Shown in pieces: positions 47,100-56,594 of a stretch of DNA of 64,000 nt (position 1 is its first letter; the number at the start of each line of letters is the position of its first letter). A program made the translations under genes and the position numbers. This DNA comes from an uncultured Thermoanaerobaculia bacterium (lineage in GTDB: Bacteria > Acidobacteriota > Thermoanaerobaculia > Multivoradales > Multivoraceae). The notes under the pieces were generated by a model. It saw nothing but the letters and a program-made list of their open reading frames with translations. It did no database searches and was not told where the DNA came from. The stretch is from positions 2,644,859-2,708,858 of the forward strand of contig OX638294.1 in NCBI GenBank assembly GCA_951812325.1, written 5' to 3'.

Positions 47100-48899
47100 T
47101 TGGCGGCGCCACCCTTGGAAACCCTCTCCGATCTTCTCTTCCGCGTCGCGGAACGCTACGGTGAACGCGAGGATCTGCTCACGATCCGGCGGAGTCGCCG
47201 CACCGAGTCGTTTTCCGCAACCCGGTTCGTCGACGCGGTTCGCCGCACGGCAACGGCGCTCGAAGCACACGGGGTGGTCAAGGGCGACCGCGTGGCGCTC
47301 TTCTCGACCAACCGCCCGGAATGGCATGTCGTCGACTTCGCCTGTCACCTCCTCGGAGCGGTTCCGGTACCGATCTACCCCACCCTGACTGCGGCCCAGG
47401 TCGCCTACATCCTTCTCGACAGCGGCGCCGGGTGGATCTTCTACGACGACGCTGCGAAGCGGGATCTGGTCACCGGCCTGGCGCCCCGGGGCGCGGAGGA
47501 CGACGGCGCGGAGCAACAGGGCCTGCGCCTCGTGGCGCTCGACGCCGCCGCCGCCGCGGAGAGCGGAACGCATCTCGAAGCGCTGATCGGCGACGCGGCC
47601 CCGTCAGCGGACGACGGCCTCGAACGCTTCCGGGGACGGGTCAGCCGCGACGACACGGCAAGCATCATCTACACCTCCGGCACCACCGGCGACCCCAAGG
47701 GCGTCATCCTGTCGCACTGGAACTTCGTGTCGAACATCCTCGCGTGCCAGAAGCTCTACCCTCTCGGCGAGGAGGACCAGGCCCTCTCCTTCCTGCCCCT
47801 CTCGCACGTCTTCGAGCGCACGGTCGACTACCTCTTCTTTTTCCGCGGCGTGTCGATCCACTACTCCCCGGCGATCGAGCGTGTCGCCGGCCTGATGCCG
47901 ACGGTCCGGCCGACCGTCCTGTGCTCCGTGCCCAGGCTCTACGAGAGCGCCTACATGCGCATCCAGGCCACCTTCGCGACGCAGCCGCGGACCCGGCGCC
48001 GCCTCATCGACTGGGCGCTCGGGGTCGGCCGGCGGCGGGCGGAGCGCGGCGGAGCTGCGTTCCGGGGCCTGATCGCCGACCGTCTGGTGTTCCGGAAGAT
48101 CAAGCAACGGTTCGGCGGCCGCCTGCGTTTCGCGATCTCGGGCGGCGCCCCGATCGCCGACGAAGTCGGGGCGTTCTTCGACACGATCGGCATCCGGCTC
48201 TACCAGGGCTACGGCCTGACCGAGACGGCGCCCGTGCTGGCCGTGGAGCACCCCGGCGCGGCCCGGCGCGGATCGGTCGGCGCCGCCGCTCCCGGGGTTG
48301 AACTCCGCATCGATGCCGACGGCGAGATCCTGGCCCGCACCGAGGGCCTGATGCAGGGCTACTGGAAGAAACCCCGGGAAACGGCCGAGGCGATCGATTC
48401 GGAGGGCTGGTTCCACACCGGCGACATCGGCCGCCTCGACGACGACGGCTACCTCTACATCACGGACCGCAAGAAGGATCTGCTGATCACCAGCGGCGGC
48501 AAGAACATCGCACCCCAACCGATCGAGCAGATGATGATCATCCACCCGGCGGTGGCGCAGGTGGTCGTGGTCGGCGACGGCTACCCCTACCTCAACGCCC
48601 TCGTGGTCCCGAACTACGCAGAGCCGCCGCCGCCGTTCGAGGAACTGGACCCGGACGAGCTACGAAGGGATCCGCGCTTTCGGGACACGATCCAGCGGGT
48701 ACTGGACGGAGTGAACGAACGCCTGCCCGCCCATGAACGGGTGCGCCGCTTCCGTCTGCTGGAGCGCGAACTGACGATTCAGGAGGGCGAGATCACGCCC
48801 ACCCTGAAGGTGCGCAGGAAGATCGTCAACGAGCGCTACCGCGACGTGATCGCCTCCATGTACCTCAAGAGCCAGCGGATCGGCCAGCGCCAGCGCTAG
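47100..48899 (+). CDS. Long-chain acyl-CoA synthetase (AMP-binding)
   Basis: A ~599-residue long-chain fatty acid:CoA ligase. SIIYTSGTTGDPKGVILSH, YQGYGLTETAPV, WFHTGDIGRLDDDGYLY and ITDRKKDLLITSGGKNIAPQ are the standard adenylate-forming motifs, the last being typical of FAA1/FadD15-type enzymes. It activates fatty acids for degradation or lipid synthesis. I chose TTG 47100; the upstream ATG 47016 lies inside the predicted -10 and the structured leader, and TTG 47115 is a further option. Its end converges with the DUF3467 gene over a small tandem repeat. Confidence 0.9.
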   Translation: MAAPPLETLSDLLFRVAERYGEREDLLTIRRSRRTESFSATRFVDAVRRTATALEAHGVVKGDRVALFSTNRPEWHVVDFACHLLGAVPVPIYPTLTAAQVAYILLDSGAGWIFYDDAAKRDLVTGLAPRGAEDDGAEQQGLRLVALDAAAAAESGTHLEALIGDAAPSADDGLERFRGRVSRDDTASIIYTSGTTGDPKGVILSHWNFVSNILACQKLYPLGEEDQALSFLPLSHVFERTVDYLFFFRGVSIHYSPAIERVAGLMPTVRPTVLCSVPRLYESAYMRIQATFATQPRTRRRLIDWALGVGRRRAERGGAAFRGLIADRLVFRKIKQRFGGRLRFAISGGAPIADEVGAFFDTIGIRLYQGYGLTETAPVLAVEHPGAARRGSVGAAAPGVELRIDADGEILARTEGLMQGYWKKPRETAEAIDSEGWFHTGDIGRLDDDGYLYITDRKKDLLITSGGKNIAPQPIEQMMIIHPAVAQVVVVGDGYPYLNALVVPNYAEPPPPFEELDPDELRRDPRFRDTIQRVLDGVNERLPAHERVRRFRLLERELTIQEGEITPTLKVRRKIVNERYRDVIASMYLKSQRIGQRQR

Positions 48900-48912
48900 C
48901 GCTAGCGCTAGC
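48892..48912. repeat. Tandem AGCGCT hexamer repeat
   Basis: AGCGCT is repeated three times plus AGC at the converging ends of the acyl-CoA synthetase and DUF3467 genes. The unit is self-complementary, so it can form a hairpin in either transcript and might serve as a bidirectional stop signal. Confidence 0.6.
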
Positions 48913-48916
48913 AGTG

Positions 48917-49231
48917 CTAGTTCACGCGGCTGGACAGATCCGTGGGGTCCGGCGCCTCCTCGATGACGCCGTGGACTTCCTCGTAGCGCCGGAGGTTGGC
49001 GCCCAGCGCCCTGATGATCCGCTTCAGGTGACCGGGGCTGGTCACGATGCGGGCGCTGACGATGCCCTGCGGGGGCACCACGTTGATGAAGTCGAGGATG
49101 AACTCCTCGCGCGTGTGGGTGATGCGCAACAGGTTGGAGTAGGCCCCCTTGAGCTCCGCATCGCCGATCTTGACGTTGATCGACGATGACGACTCCTGGT
49201 CGCCCTGTTCTTCCTTGGGTCGCTCGCTCAT
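48917..49231 (-). CDS. DUF3467 protein
   Basis: A 104-residue protein of the DUF3467 family, with NVKIGDAELKGAYSNLLRIT and FINVVPPQGIVSARIVTSPG as the family core, then RIIRALGANLRRYEEVHG. The N-terminal 20 residues are acidic and disordered. Function unknown; homologues are small cytoplasmic proteins. ATG 49231 has AGGAGG at ideal spacing and overlaps the stop of the ABC exporter ATPase as ATGA, so its synthesis is tied to that operon. Confidence 0.88.
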   Translation of the reverse strand: MSERPKEEQGDQESSSSINVKIGDAELKGAYSNLLRITHTREEFILDFINVVPPQGIVSARIVTSPGHLKRIIRALGANLRRYEEVHGVIEEAPDPTDLSSRVN

Positions 49232-50640
49232 TCCATCCTCCTTGCGTCTCTGGCGCCGCCGCCAAGCGGCGGCGCGCTGTCTGAATGGCCAGGCGAACGC
49301 CAATCGATCGCCGCTTGCAGGTCGGCGGCCCCGTCATCGGCGCCGCCGCCCAACGCCTCCACCTGCCACTCGTGGTCGGGCAGGTAGAGGCCGATGCTCC
49401 GTGACGCCGAACTCTCGGCCACCGTGAACCGCAACGCTCGGCGGCGGTAATCGTACGCCCTGCCGTCACGAGCGTGAACCGCGAGGTCGACGGTGTACTC
49501 GCCCGGCGCCAGCCGCAACTCCGGACATGCCAGCCGCACCCGCACGGGTCCGCGCAGCAGGCGCGGTTCGTAGCCGGCGAGATCGGTGTTGGTGCCCCAG
49601 CAGTCCACGCCGCGCGGCGTCTTGACCCCGACCCCGAAGACGAAGTCCTCCAGTTCCTCCCGCGGCGCGACCTCCAGCTCGAATATCGCCGCCTCTCCGC
49701 AACGCAGGTGATAGCGCTCCTCGCTGGCGGCGCCGGCCAGGAGGCGCGCACCAATGATCCGGGCCTGGCCGGATCCCCATTGCAGGATCTCCTCCTCCTC
49801 CGTGTCCGGCGCTGTCGCTTCTTCCTCCGCCTGCGATGCGCCGCCCTCGGCGGCCAGGGTCCGGCGCCGGTCGTGAGCCTCACCCTCGCGCGCGGCCACG
49901 GCCTCGAAGTACGCATCGATCACGCGCCGCGTCGAACCGATCGCCCGGAGCCTCCCCCGGTCCAGCCAGACCGCCCGGTCGCAGACGTCGTCGATCAACC
50001 CCATCGAGTGGCTCACGACGAGCAGCGTGCCGCCCTGGGCAAGGTGCTCCTCGATGCGGGCGATGCAGCGGTGAACGAATTCCTCGTCGCCGACCGCCAG
50101 GACCTCGTCGACCAGGAGAATCTCGGGGTCGGCATGCACGGCGACCGCGAAGCCGAGGCGCACGTACATGCCCGACGAGTAGTTCTTGATCGGCTCCTCG
50201 ATGAAGTCCCCCAGTCCGGCGAACTCCACGATGTCGTCGTAGCGCTCCTCGATGCGGCCGCGGCTCAGACCGAGCAGCGCTCCGTTGATGAAGATGTTCT
50301 CCCGGCCTGAGATCTCGGGGTGAAAGCCGGCTCCCAGCTCGATCAGGGCGGCCACCCGGCCGTTGACCGTCAACTCGCCGGCCGTGGGCCGCAGCAGGCC
50401 GGCAACCAGCTTGATCAGCGTCGACTTGCCCGAACCGTTGCCCCCGATGATGCCGACCGCCTCGCCCGCGGCGACTTCGAAGCTGACGTCCGTCAGCGCC
50501 TCGACCACGTCGGCCGCGCCCAGTCCGCTGGTCAGGCTGCGTTCAAGGAGCGCGCTCTTCAGCGTCCGCATCCGGTACCCGCCCGCTGAGCGCCGGTAGC
50601 GCTTGCCCAGAGCCCGCAGGGCAACCGCCGGCCGACTCAC
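49228..50640 (-). CDS. Polysaccharide export ABC transporter ATP-binding protein (Wzt-like)
   Basis: A 470-residue ATPase. Walker A IIGGNGSGKSTL, ALIELGAGFHPEISGREN (a mark of the Wzt/TagH group), signature NYSSGMYVRLGFAVAV and Walker B ILLVDEVLAVGD are present. Beyond residue 260 an acidic linker leads to a beta-sandwich domain (RIIGARLL... AYDYRRRALRFTV) like the Wzt C-terminal O-antigen-binding domain. It would power export of an O-antigen or similar glycan. The GTG start at 50640 directly abuts the permease stop. Confidence 0.9.
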   Translation of the reverse strand: MSRPAVALRALGKRYRRSAGGYRMRTLKSALLERSLTSGLGAADVVEALTDVSFEVAAGEAVGIIGGNGSGKSTLIKLVAGLLRPTAGELTVNGRVAALIELGAGFHPEISGRENIFINGALLGLSRGRIEERYDDIVEFAGLGDFIEEPIKNYSSGMYVRLGFAVAVHADPEILLVDEVLAVGDEEFVHRCIARIEEHLAQGGTLLVVSHSMGLIDDVCDRAVWLDRGRLRAIGSTRRVIDAYFEAVAAREGEAHDRRRTLAAEGGASQAEEEATAPDTEEEEILQWGSGQARIIGARLLAGAASEERYHLRCGEAAIFELEVAPREELEDFVFGVGVKTPRGVDCWGTNTDLAGYEPRLLRGPVRVRLACPELRLAPGEYTVDLAVHARDGRAYDYRRRALRFTVAESSASRSIGLYLPDHEWQVEALGGGADDGAADLQAAIDWRSPGHSDSAPPLGGGARDARRME

Positions 50641-51441
50641 TCAGACCGCCTCGGCCAACGTGTCGCTCAGCCGCGAGAACAGGCCGGCGCCCGCCGCCCA
50701 GCAAACCGCCGCGATCGCGACCATCGCCGTCCACACCGGGGCCCCGGGCAGGCGGCCGTGGAACAGCAGGTCCTGGACCGCCACCGTGAACGAGGTCATC
50801 GGGTTCAGTTGGACCAGGCGTACGAGTTCCGGCGGGATGTCGCCCAGGGTGTAGATGATCGGCGCCAGGAAGAAGAGCAGGACGAGCACGTTGCCGAGCA
50901 GATCCCGCACGTCCTTGAAATGGACGCCCAGGGCCGACAGGCCGAACGCGAGGCCCGCGATCATGACCGTCTCGATGACCAGCACGAGCGGCAGCAGCAC
51001 GCAGGTCCAGCCGGCGATCGGGTAGCCGAGCAGCCTGCCGGCGCCCAGGGCCAGGGCAACGATCGGCAACGCGAGCAGAAAGTGCATCAGGTTGGACACC
51101 ACCGCGACCGCCGGCAGCACCTCGACCGGGAAGACCGCCTTGCGGATCAACCCGCTGTTGCCGGTCAGCGACGAGCAGCCTTCGAGCAGCGAGGTCGAGA
51201 ACCAGATCCAGGGGAAGAGGCCGGTGACCAGGAAGACGCCGTAGGGCTCGACGTCCACCAGTTCGCCCCGCTTCAGGATCGTGCCGAAGACGAAGGAGTA
51301 GACGGCCAGGAGCAGCAGAGGATTGAGCAGGGACCAGAAGAAGCCGAGCACGCTGCCCCGGTAGCGGGCCCGCAACTCCCGCAGGACCAGGGTCCACAGC
51401 AGGCCGCGGCAGCGAACGAGACATCGGGCGACCTGCAGCAT
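50641..51441 (-). CDS. Polysaccharide export ABC transporter permease (Wzm-like)
   Basis: A 266-residue ABC-2 type permease. RELRARYRGSVLGFFWSLLN is the N-terminal signature of Wzm/TagG permeases, followed by about six membrane segments (LLLLAVYSFVFGTIL, LFPWIWFSTSLLEG, LLVLLFFLAPIIYTLG and others). It forms the channel for the adjacent Wzt-like ATPase. ATG 51441. The glycan itself cannot be deduced, because no glycosyltransferase cluster lies nearby. Confidence 0.92.
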   Translation of the reverse strand: MLQVARCLVRCRGLLWTLVLRELRARYRGSVLGFFWSLLNPLLLLAVYSFVFGTILKRGELVDVEPYGVFLVTGLFPWIWFSTSLLEGCSSLTGNSGLIRKAVFPVEVLPAVAVVSNLMHFLLALPIVALALGAGRLLGYPIAGWTCVLLPLVLVIETVMIAGLAFGLSALGVHFKDVRDLLGNVLVLLFFLAPIIYTLGDIPPELVRLVQLNPMTSFTVAVQDLLFHGRLPGAPVWTAMVAIAAVCWAAGAGLFSRLSDTLAEAV

Positions 51442-51471
51442 GGGCGGCGGCCATCTTACGTTCCGGCGGCC

Positions 51472-53811
51472 TCACGGCCCGATCTCGAGATAGACGGGCG
51501 CGGGACCGAGCCGCACCGGTCCCGGAGGCAGCTCCACGCCGTCCCGGTCATACGCGGCGCGGACGCCGCCCGGGGGGCGGTAGGCCTGGCCGCGGCGATC
51601 CAGCGTCCACAGCACCTGGACCTCGCCGCGATCCTTCACCACGACATCGGGCTCGGCGCGGCCCGCAACCCGGATCCCGCTCGTCGCATCGCGAAGACCG
51701 CCCGGCGTGACTGCCCGGTAGCCGCGCACTCCGGCCGGCAGCAGGAGACGTTCCACCTGCGTGCCGGCCAACTCGCGCCGGAGCTGACGCAGCGCGCGGT
51801 ACGCCGGGCGGCGCCTCGAAGAGCCGCCTCGGGGATCGATCAGCCCGTAGCCGGCCGCCGCCAACTGCCACCAGTACACGCGCTCGGCCAGACCGGTTCC
51901 CAGGGCCTCGAGGCAGTAACGGACCAGGTAGCTCGCCTGGGTGTCCTCGTCCACCGCGACATCGCGTCCGGCGGGAGCGTGAGGCCCTTCCTCGAGCGGC
52001 CAGTTGAACTCGGTAACCCAGCTTCGATCCGACCCGCAGTCGGGCGCCCGGCGGGCCACCGCCCGCAGCAGGGCCAGTTTGCCCGCGAGATCGAAACCGA
52101 GCTGAGTGTTCTCGGGCGCCCCCCGCCGGTCGACGTAGAGCTGGCTGGCGAGGATGTCGAAGCGGTGCTCGCGCAGACGCGAATGCACCAGCCCGGCCGT
52201 GGCGTGGGGCTCGAAATCGATAACCGCCGGAGCGAGAACGCGGGCATCGGGATTCGCCGCCCTGACGGCCGCGCCGGCGGCGGCCAGGAGCTTCCAGTAC
52301 TCGTCCGGACGCCACACGCCCCACTTGCTGCGGTTGGGCGCCTGGCCGATGAGGAACCTGCTGCCGAGAGGCGAGAGGGCGGCGACGGCTTCCTCCACCC
52401 GCCGCAGCCACAGTCCGCCGTCCCGCACCAGTGATCGGTCCTGGCTGAGCTGGAACACGAGATCAGCCGGTCGCGGCCGTTTCCGGCCGAGGATCGCCGC
52501 CAATCGCAAGAGGTCCTTGTCCAGGCCCTGCCAGAGATGAAAGCGCAGCAGCACATTCTCCACACCGAGATCGTCGATCGCCTCGACGAGGGCGTCGACC
52601 GGCGCCGAGCCCGGGCCCACCGCCACGCCGAGGCCGCGAAAGGGGACGCGCTCCGGAGCCTGTTCGATCCGTCGGCGGAGGCGCTTCGCCTCGACCAGCG
52701 ATGCGAATAGCGGCCCGGCGGCGCGACCCAGGGGTCGGGCGTGGTGAGCGGCGTCACGCAGGCGCACTCCGAGGCGCTGGCCGCGCGTCGCCTGCTGGTG
52801 CGGCTGGTCCGTCAGCGGATCCCAGACCGCCCGCTCCTGGGGCTTCGCTCCGCGCTCAGCGGCCGGAATGTGGGGGTGGGCCCGGCGGCGCGGCAGCAGA
52901 AGATCGGCCAGACGGCGCAGCGCCCGACGGGCGCCCTTCTTCGACCGGATCTTCAAACGGAATCCATGGTGATACACCTCGAACCACAGGCGCCGAAAAC
53001 GGGTCAGCCCGCCGGGGCGATAGCCCCGCAGGTACTCGGACCGGTCCGTGGGCCGCAACACCGGCATCCGGCTGAGATCCCGCAGGCGCTGGCTCATCGA
53101 CAGCCGCCGCCGGAAGCGCGCCCGGTTGAGATCCACCAGGTACAGCTCCGCATCCGTGGCGGGTTCCGAGAGCAGGACGTTGCCCGAGGTGAGGTCCCGG
53201 AACCAGATCCCGTGACGGTGCAACTCCGCCGCCAGAGCGCCGACCCGCCGCAGCAGGGCCACCCCGTCGATTGCGGGGAAACGCGCCGCCGACCCGCCGG
53301 CATTCAGCGCCCTGAGCACATGGCGCAACTCCCGGGCTTCCGGTATCAGCCGGCACACGAACCACGCCGGACCCTCGAGGGTCTTCGACTCGGCGTAGAG
53401 AACCGGTTCCGGCGTCGCGATGCCGAGCCGCCGAAGCCGGCGCGCGGCATGGAAGCTCAGGCGCGCTCTCGTGCCCCGGCGGCGCCGGCGGAGCCTGCTC
53501 TGCAGGTTGTCGTGCCGGAACTGCTTGACGACCACGGCGACATCGCCCGTGACCCGGCGCCCCGGCCACGCCGCCTCGTACAGATAACTCCTGCCCCAAT
53601 GCAGACTTCGGGCCGCGTTGGCCGGATCGAGAAGGTGCCGGAGCTCCGCCTCGAAACCCTCATCCAGCTTGCCGGACCAGACCTCCGGGGCCACGGCGCC
53701 GCGCATGCCGTCGAGCTCGAACCGGCGCTCCGGTCGGTCCGTGCCGGTGGACGGTTCCGGTCCCCTGCGGGAGGCTGCGGTCGTCGCTTCCGGAGCTCCT
53801 GAGCGTTTCAC
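51472..53811 (-). CDS. LPS-kinase-like domain fused to a glycoside-hydrolase-like domain
   Basis: A 779-residue protein with two parts. Residues ~70-300 look like the Kdo/InaA lipopolysaccharide kinase family: VAVVVKQF with Lys96, GIWFRDLTSGNVLL with Asp206 and Asn211, and LYLVDLNRARF with Asp227. After a basic linker, residues ~390-690 resemble a TIM-barrel glycosidase (GVAVGPGSAPVDALVEAI, WVTEFNWPLEEGP with a candidate catalytic Glu, VYWWQLAAAGYGLID), and a small beta domain ends the chain. No signal peptide is seen, so the hydrolase part would be cytoplasmic, which is odd. It overlaps rng by GTGA and precedes the Wzm/Wzt genes, suggesting a role in surface glycan assembly. Confidence 0.7.
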   Translation of the reverse strand: MKRSGAPEATTAASRRGPEPSTGTDRPERRFELDGMRGAVAPEVWSGKLDEGFEAELRHLLDPANAARSLHWGRSYLYEAAWPGRRVTGDVAVVVKQFRHDNLQSRLRRRRRGTRARLSFHAARRLRRLGIATPEPVLYAESKTLEGPAWFVCRLIPEARELRHVLRALNAGGSAARFPAIDGVALLRRVGALAAELHRHGIWFRDLTSGNVLLSEPATDAELYLVDLNRARFRRRLSMSQRLRDLSRMPVLRPTDRSEYLRGYRPGGLTRFRRLWFEVYHHGFRLKIRSKKGARRALRRLADLLLPRRRAHPHIPAAERGAKPQERAVWDPLTDQPHQQATRGQRLGVRLRDAAHHARPLGRAAGPLFASLVEAKRLRRRIEQAPERVPFRGLGVAVGPGSAPVDALVEAIDDLGVENVLLRFHLWQGLDKDLLRLAAILGRKRPRPADLVFQLSQDRSLVRDGGLWLRRVEEAVAALSPLGSRFLIGQAPNRSKWGVWRPDEYWKLLAAAGAAVRAANPDARVLAPAVIDFEPHATAGLVHSRLREHRFDILASQLYVDRRGAPENTQLGFDLAGKLALLRAVARRAPDCGSDRSWVTEFNWPLEEGPHAPAGRDVAVDEDTQASYLVRYCLEALGTGLAERVYWWQLAAAGYGLIDPRGGSSRRRPAYRALRQLRRELAGTQVERLLLPAGVRGYRAVTPGGLRDATSGIRVAGRAEPDVVVKDRGEVQVLWTLDRRGQAYRPPGGVRAAYDRDGVELPPGPVRLGPAPVYLEIGP

Positions 53812-55433
53812 CCGACCACCTGTGGATTGCCCGGCGGCTCTTGCCGGCGTGTCTCGCGGCGCGGGCCCTCCACCTTGACGACGACGAAGTCATCACGGCG
53901 CAATGCCGGATCCGCCTGAACCAGGACCGGCGCCTCGAAGGCCCCATGCAAGCCGTCCAGCACCGCCGATTCGGCGCCGCGCAGACCATCCAGGACCTCC
54001 GGGTGAACCCGCACCGCCAACTGACGCGCGCCGCGCCCGGCGCGCGCGAGGCAGGTCCGCCGCAGCTCCAGACAGATCGTCGCAACCGACTTGATGCGGC
54101 CCGCGCCGCCGCAGGTCGGGCAGTCCCGGGTCAGCAGTTGCTCCAGGTTCGCGTGCCTGCGCCGGCGGGTCAGCTGGACCAGGCCGAACTCCGAGATGTC
54201 GAGCACCCGGTGCCTGGCGCGGTCCTTCCCGAGCTCCCCCTCCAGGCGGGCGAAGACCTGCTCGCGGTGGTCCTCGCGCTCCATGTCGATCAGATCGATG
54301 ACCACGATGCCGGACAGGTCGCGCAGCCGGATCTGGCGCACCGCCTCGGCAGCCGCCTCCAGGTTGGTCCGCAGGACGGTCTCGTTGAAGTCCGCCGAGC
54401 CGACGTCGCGGCCGGAATTGACATCGATCGCCACGAGGGCCTCCGTCTGGTTGATGACCAGATGGCCTCCGGACGGAAGCGGCGCGCGGTCCCGCAGTGC
54501 GGCTTCGACTGCCTCGTCGATCCGGTAGCGCTCGAACAGACCGCCGCGGGTCCGCTCCAGCCGTTCCAGCAGCTCCGGCTGCATCCGCCCGAGGTACCCG
54601 GCGATGCGCCGATGGGCATCGACGCCGTCCACCAGCAGCGAGTCGAAGTCCGCGGAGAAGAGGTCCCGGATCACACGCACATCGAGTTGCTCCTCGCGGT
54701 GGACCAGAGCCGGCGCCTTCGTGGCTGCCGTCCGCTCCCCGATGTCTCGCCAGACGGCGGCCAGCGCCTCGTACTCCGCCTGGATTCGCTCCGCCGCCTC
54801 TCCGGCCGCAGCGGTACGCACGATGCAACCCGGGAGAGCGACGGACTCGCCGCGACCGGCCAGGACGAGCTCCCTCAGCCGATCCCGCTCCTCCGCGTCC
54901 TCGATGCGCCGTGAAACACCCACGCGGTCACTGGTCGGCGTCAACACGAGGTACCGCCCGGGAAGCGTGATCCGGGTGGTGATGCGCGCCCCCTTGCCCG
55001 CCAGGCCTCCCCTGGCGACCTGGACGATCAGTTCGTCGCCCGGCTGCAGCACGCGGTCGATCGGCGGCGCCGCCGCGCGGGACGCGCGTCCAGCGACTCG
55101 TTCTCCCGAGGCCGCCGTCTCGGCTCGGGAACCTTCCCGGAAGAGCCCCGGGCTCCGTTCGCGGCGCGCTGTTCCCTGCCGGCCGGAAGACCCGCGGTTC
55201 CGGCCCCATTCGACTGCGTCGTCCGCCCTCAGGTAGCCCTCGCGCGCCAGTCCGAGATCCACGAAGGCAGCTCGCATGCCGGGCAGCACCCGCCGCACCC
55301 GTCCCTTGTAGAGGCTGCCGACCAGGCTCCGGCGTCCGCCCCGCTCGATGGAGATTTCCACCAACCGGCCGGACTCGATCAACGCGACTCGCGTCTGGAG
55401 CGTATCGCTCTCGACCAGGAGCTCTCTTTCCAT
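53808..55433 (-). CDS. rng: Ribonuclease G (Rne/Rng family)
   Basis: A 541-residue endoribonuclease. The S1-like domain starts VLPGMRAAFVDLGLAREGYL and is split by a ~55-residue basic, low-complexity insert. The DNase-I-like core contains ALVAIDVNSGRDVGS and IVVIDLIDMEREDHRE with the two catalytic Asp, EFGLVQLTRRRR, and the zinc link DCPTCGGAGR. It processes 5S/16S rRNA and mRNA in other bacteria. ATG 55433, start of the coding block downstream of rodA, in the same order as the mreBCD-rng groups of other bacteria. Confidence 0.93.
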   Translation of the reverse strand: MERELLVESDTLQTRVALIESGRLVEISIERGGRRSLVGSLYKGRVRRVLPGMRAAFVDLGLAREGYLRADDAVEWGRNRGSSGRQGTARRERSPGLFREGSRAETAASGERVAGRASRAAAPPIDRVLQPGDELIVQVARGGLAGKGARITTRITLPGRYLVLTPTSDRVGVSRRIEDAEERDRLRELVLAGRGESVALPGCIVRTAAAGEAAERIQAEYEALAAVWRDIGERTAATKAPALVHREEQLDVRVIRDLFSADFDSLLVDGVDAHRRIAGYLGRMQPELLERLERTRGGLFERYRIDEAVEAALRDRAPLPSGGHLVINQTEALVAIDVNSGRDVGSADFNETVLRTNLEAAAEAVRQIRLRDLSGIVVIDLIDMEREDHREQVFARLEGELGKDRARHRVLDISEFGLVQLTRRRRHANLEQLLTRDCPTCGGAGRIKSVATICLELRRTCLARAGRGARQLAVRVHPEVLDGLRGAESAVLDGLHGAFEAPVLVQADPALRRDDFVVVKVEGPRRETRRQEPPGNPQVVG

Positions 55434-55475
55434 ACGGTGTAGGCGATCGATCCTGTCCGCGCCGGCGCAGGCCGA

Positions 55476-56594
55476 TCAGACGTTGACGAACCGCCGCAGA
55501 TCGAGGCCGATGATGATTCCGGTGGCCGCGCAGCAGAAGAGCATGAAGGAGCCGCCGTAGCTCAGGAAGGGCAGCGGGATGCCGGTGATCGGCAGCAGCC
55601 CGACCACCATCGCCGTATTGTAGAGAACGTGGCCGGCGATGAAGGCCAGGAGTCCGACCACGAGCAGCAGGACCGCCGGATCCCGTGCCGCCAGTGCGAC
55701 CCGGACGCCGTTCCCCAGGTAGAGGAGGAACAGGGCCATGACGAGGGTGACGCCGGCAAACCCGTACTCCTCCGCCAGCACGGCGAAGACGAAGTCGGTG
55801 TGGGGGGTCGGCAGGAAGCGCAGGTTGGACTGCGTCCCCTCGCCGAAGCCCTTGCCGAAGGCCTGACCCGAACCGACCGCGATTCTGCTCTGACGGACCT
55901 GGTATCCCGCCCCCAGGGGATCCGTCTGGGGCTGGAAGTAGCTCAGGACGCGGTCCTTCTGGTAGTCCTGCAGCGCGAAGACCCCGAGCGCTCCGGCCAG
56001 GGCAGCCGCAACGGCGGCGGCGGCGAGGGCCGACCGGACGCCGACACCGGCAATCGCCGCCATGGCGGCAATCACCGGCACGAACATCAGGGCGCCGCCC
56101 AGGTCCGGCTGTTGCGCGATGAGCAGCACCGGAACCGCGACGATCGCCGCAGTCGCCCAGAGCCCGCCGAGCGGGGGAACCGGGCTCCGGTAGCGGGCGA
56201 GGCGTCGGGCCAGCAGGAGAACGGTCGCGATCTTGCAGAAGTCGGACGGTTGACCCCCGAACCCCCCGATGCCGATCCAGCTGCGGGCGCCGCCTGCCTC
56301 GTGGCCGAAGAACGTGACGGCGGCCACCGCCGCCACGGCCGCCAGGTAGATCCACAAGGCGTGTCGAAGCAGCACGGAGTAGTCGACAAGGGCCGCGGCG
56401 ACCAGGACCAGCACACCCGCGAGGATCCAGGCCGACTGGCGCGAGACGTAGTCCGTCGTCAGTTCGGAAGAGGCGCTCGAGATCAGGGCCAGGCCGATCA
56501 GCGACAGACCGAGCGCCGAACCGGCGAGCTGCCATGAGATGGAACGGACCTGCCGCCCCAGGGTCCGCGGATCAGGTCTGGACAGGAGAACCAA
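55476..56594 (-). CDS. rodA: Peptidoglycan glycosyltransferase RodA
   Basis: A ~372-residue SEDS protein with ten hydrophobic segments. GLSLIGLALISSASSE at the N-terminus, GARSWIGIGGFGGQPSDFCK, QPDLGGALMFVPV, PHTDFVFAVLAEEYGFAG and the C-terminal ITGIPLPFLSYGGSFML are RodA/FtsW signatures. It polymerises glycan strands for the lateral wall together with PBP2. No ATG fits; I chose TTG 56594, which overlaps the end of mrdA by 23 bases, with a CTG three codons on as an alternative. Start confidence is low, identity high. Confidence 0.9.
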   Translation of the reverse strand: MVLLSRPDPRTLGRQVRSISWQLAGSALGLSLIGLALISSASSELTTDYVSRQSAWILAGVLVLVAAALVDYSVLLRHALWIYLAAVAAVAAVTFFGHEAGGARSWIGIGGFGGQPSDFCKIATVLLLARRLARYRSPVPPLGGLWATAAIVAVPVLLIAQQPDLGGALMFVPVIAAMAAIAGVGVRSALAAAAVAAALAGALGVFALQDYQKDRVLSYFQPQTDPLGAGYQVRQSRIAVGSGQAFGKGFGEGTQSNLRFLPTPHTDFVFAVLAEEYGFAGVTLVMALFLLYLGNGVRVALAARDPAVLLLVVGLLAFIAGHVLYNTAMVVGLLPITGIPLPFLSYGGSFMLFCCAATGIIIGLDLRRFVNV

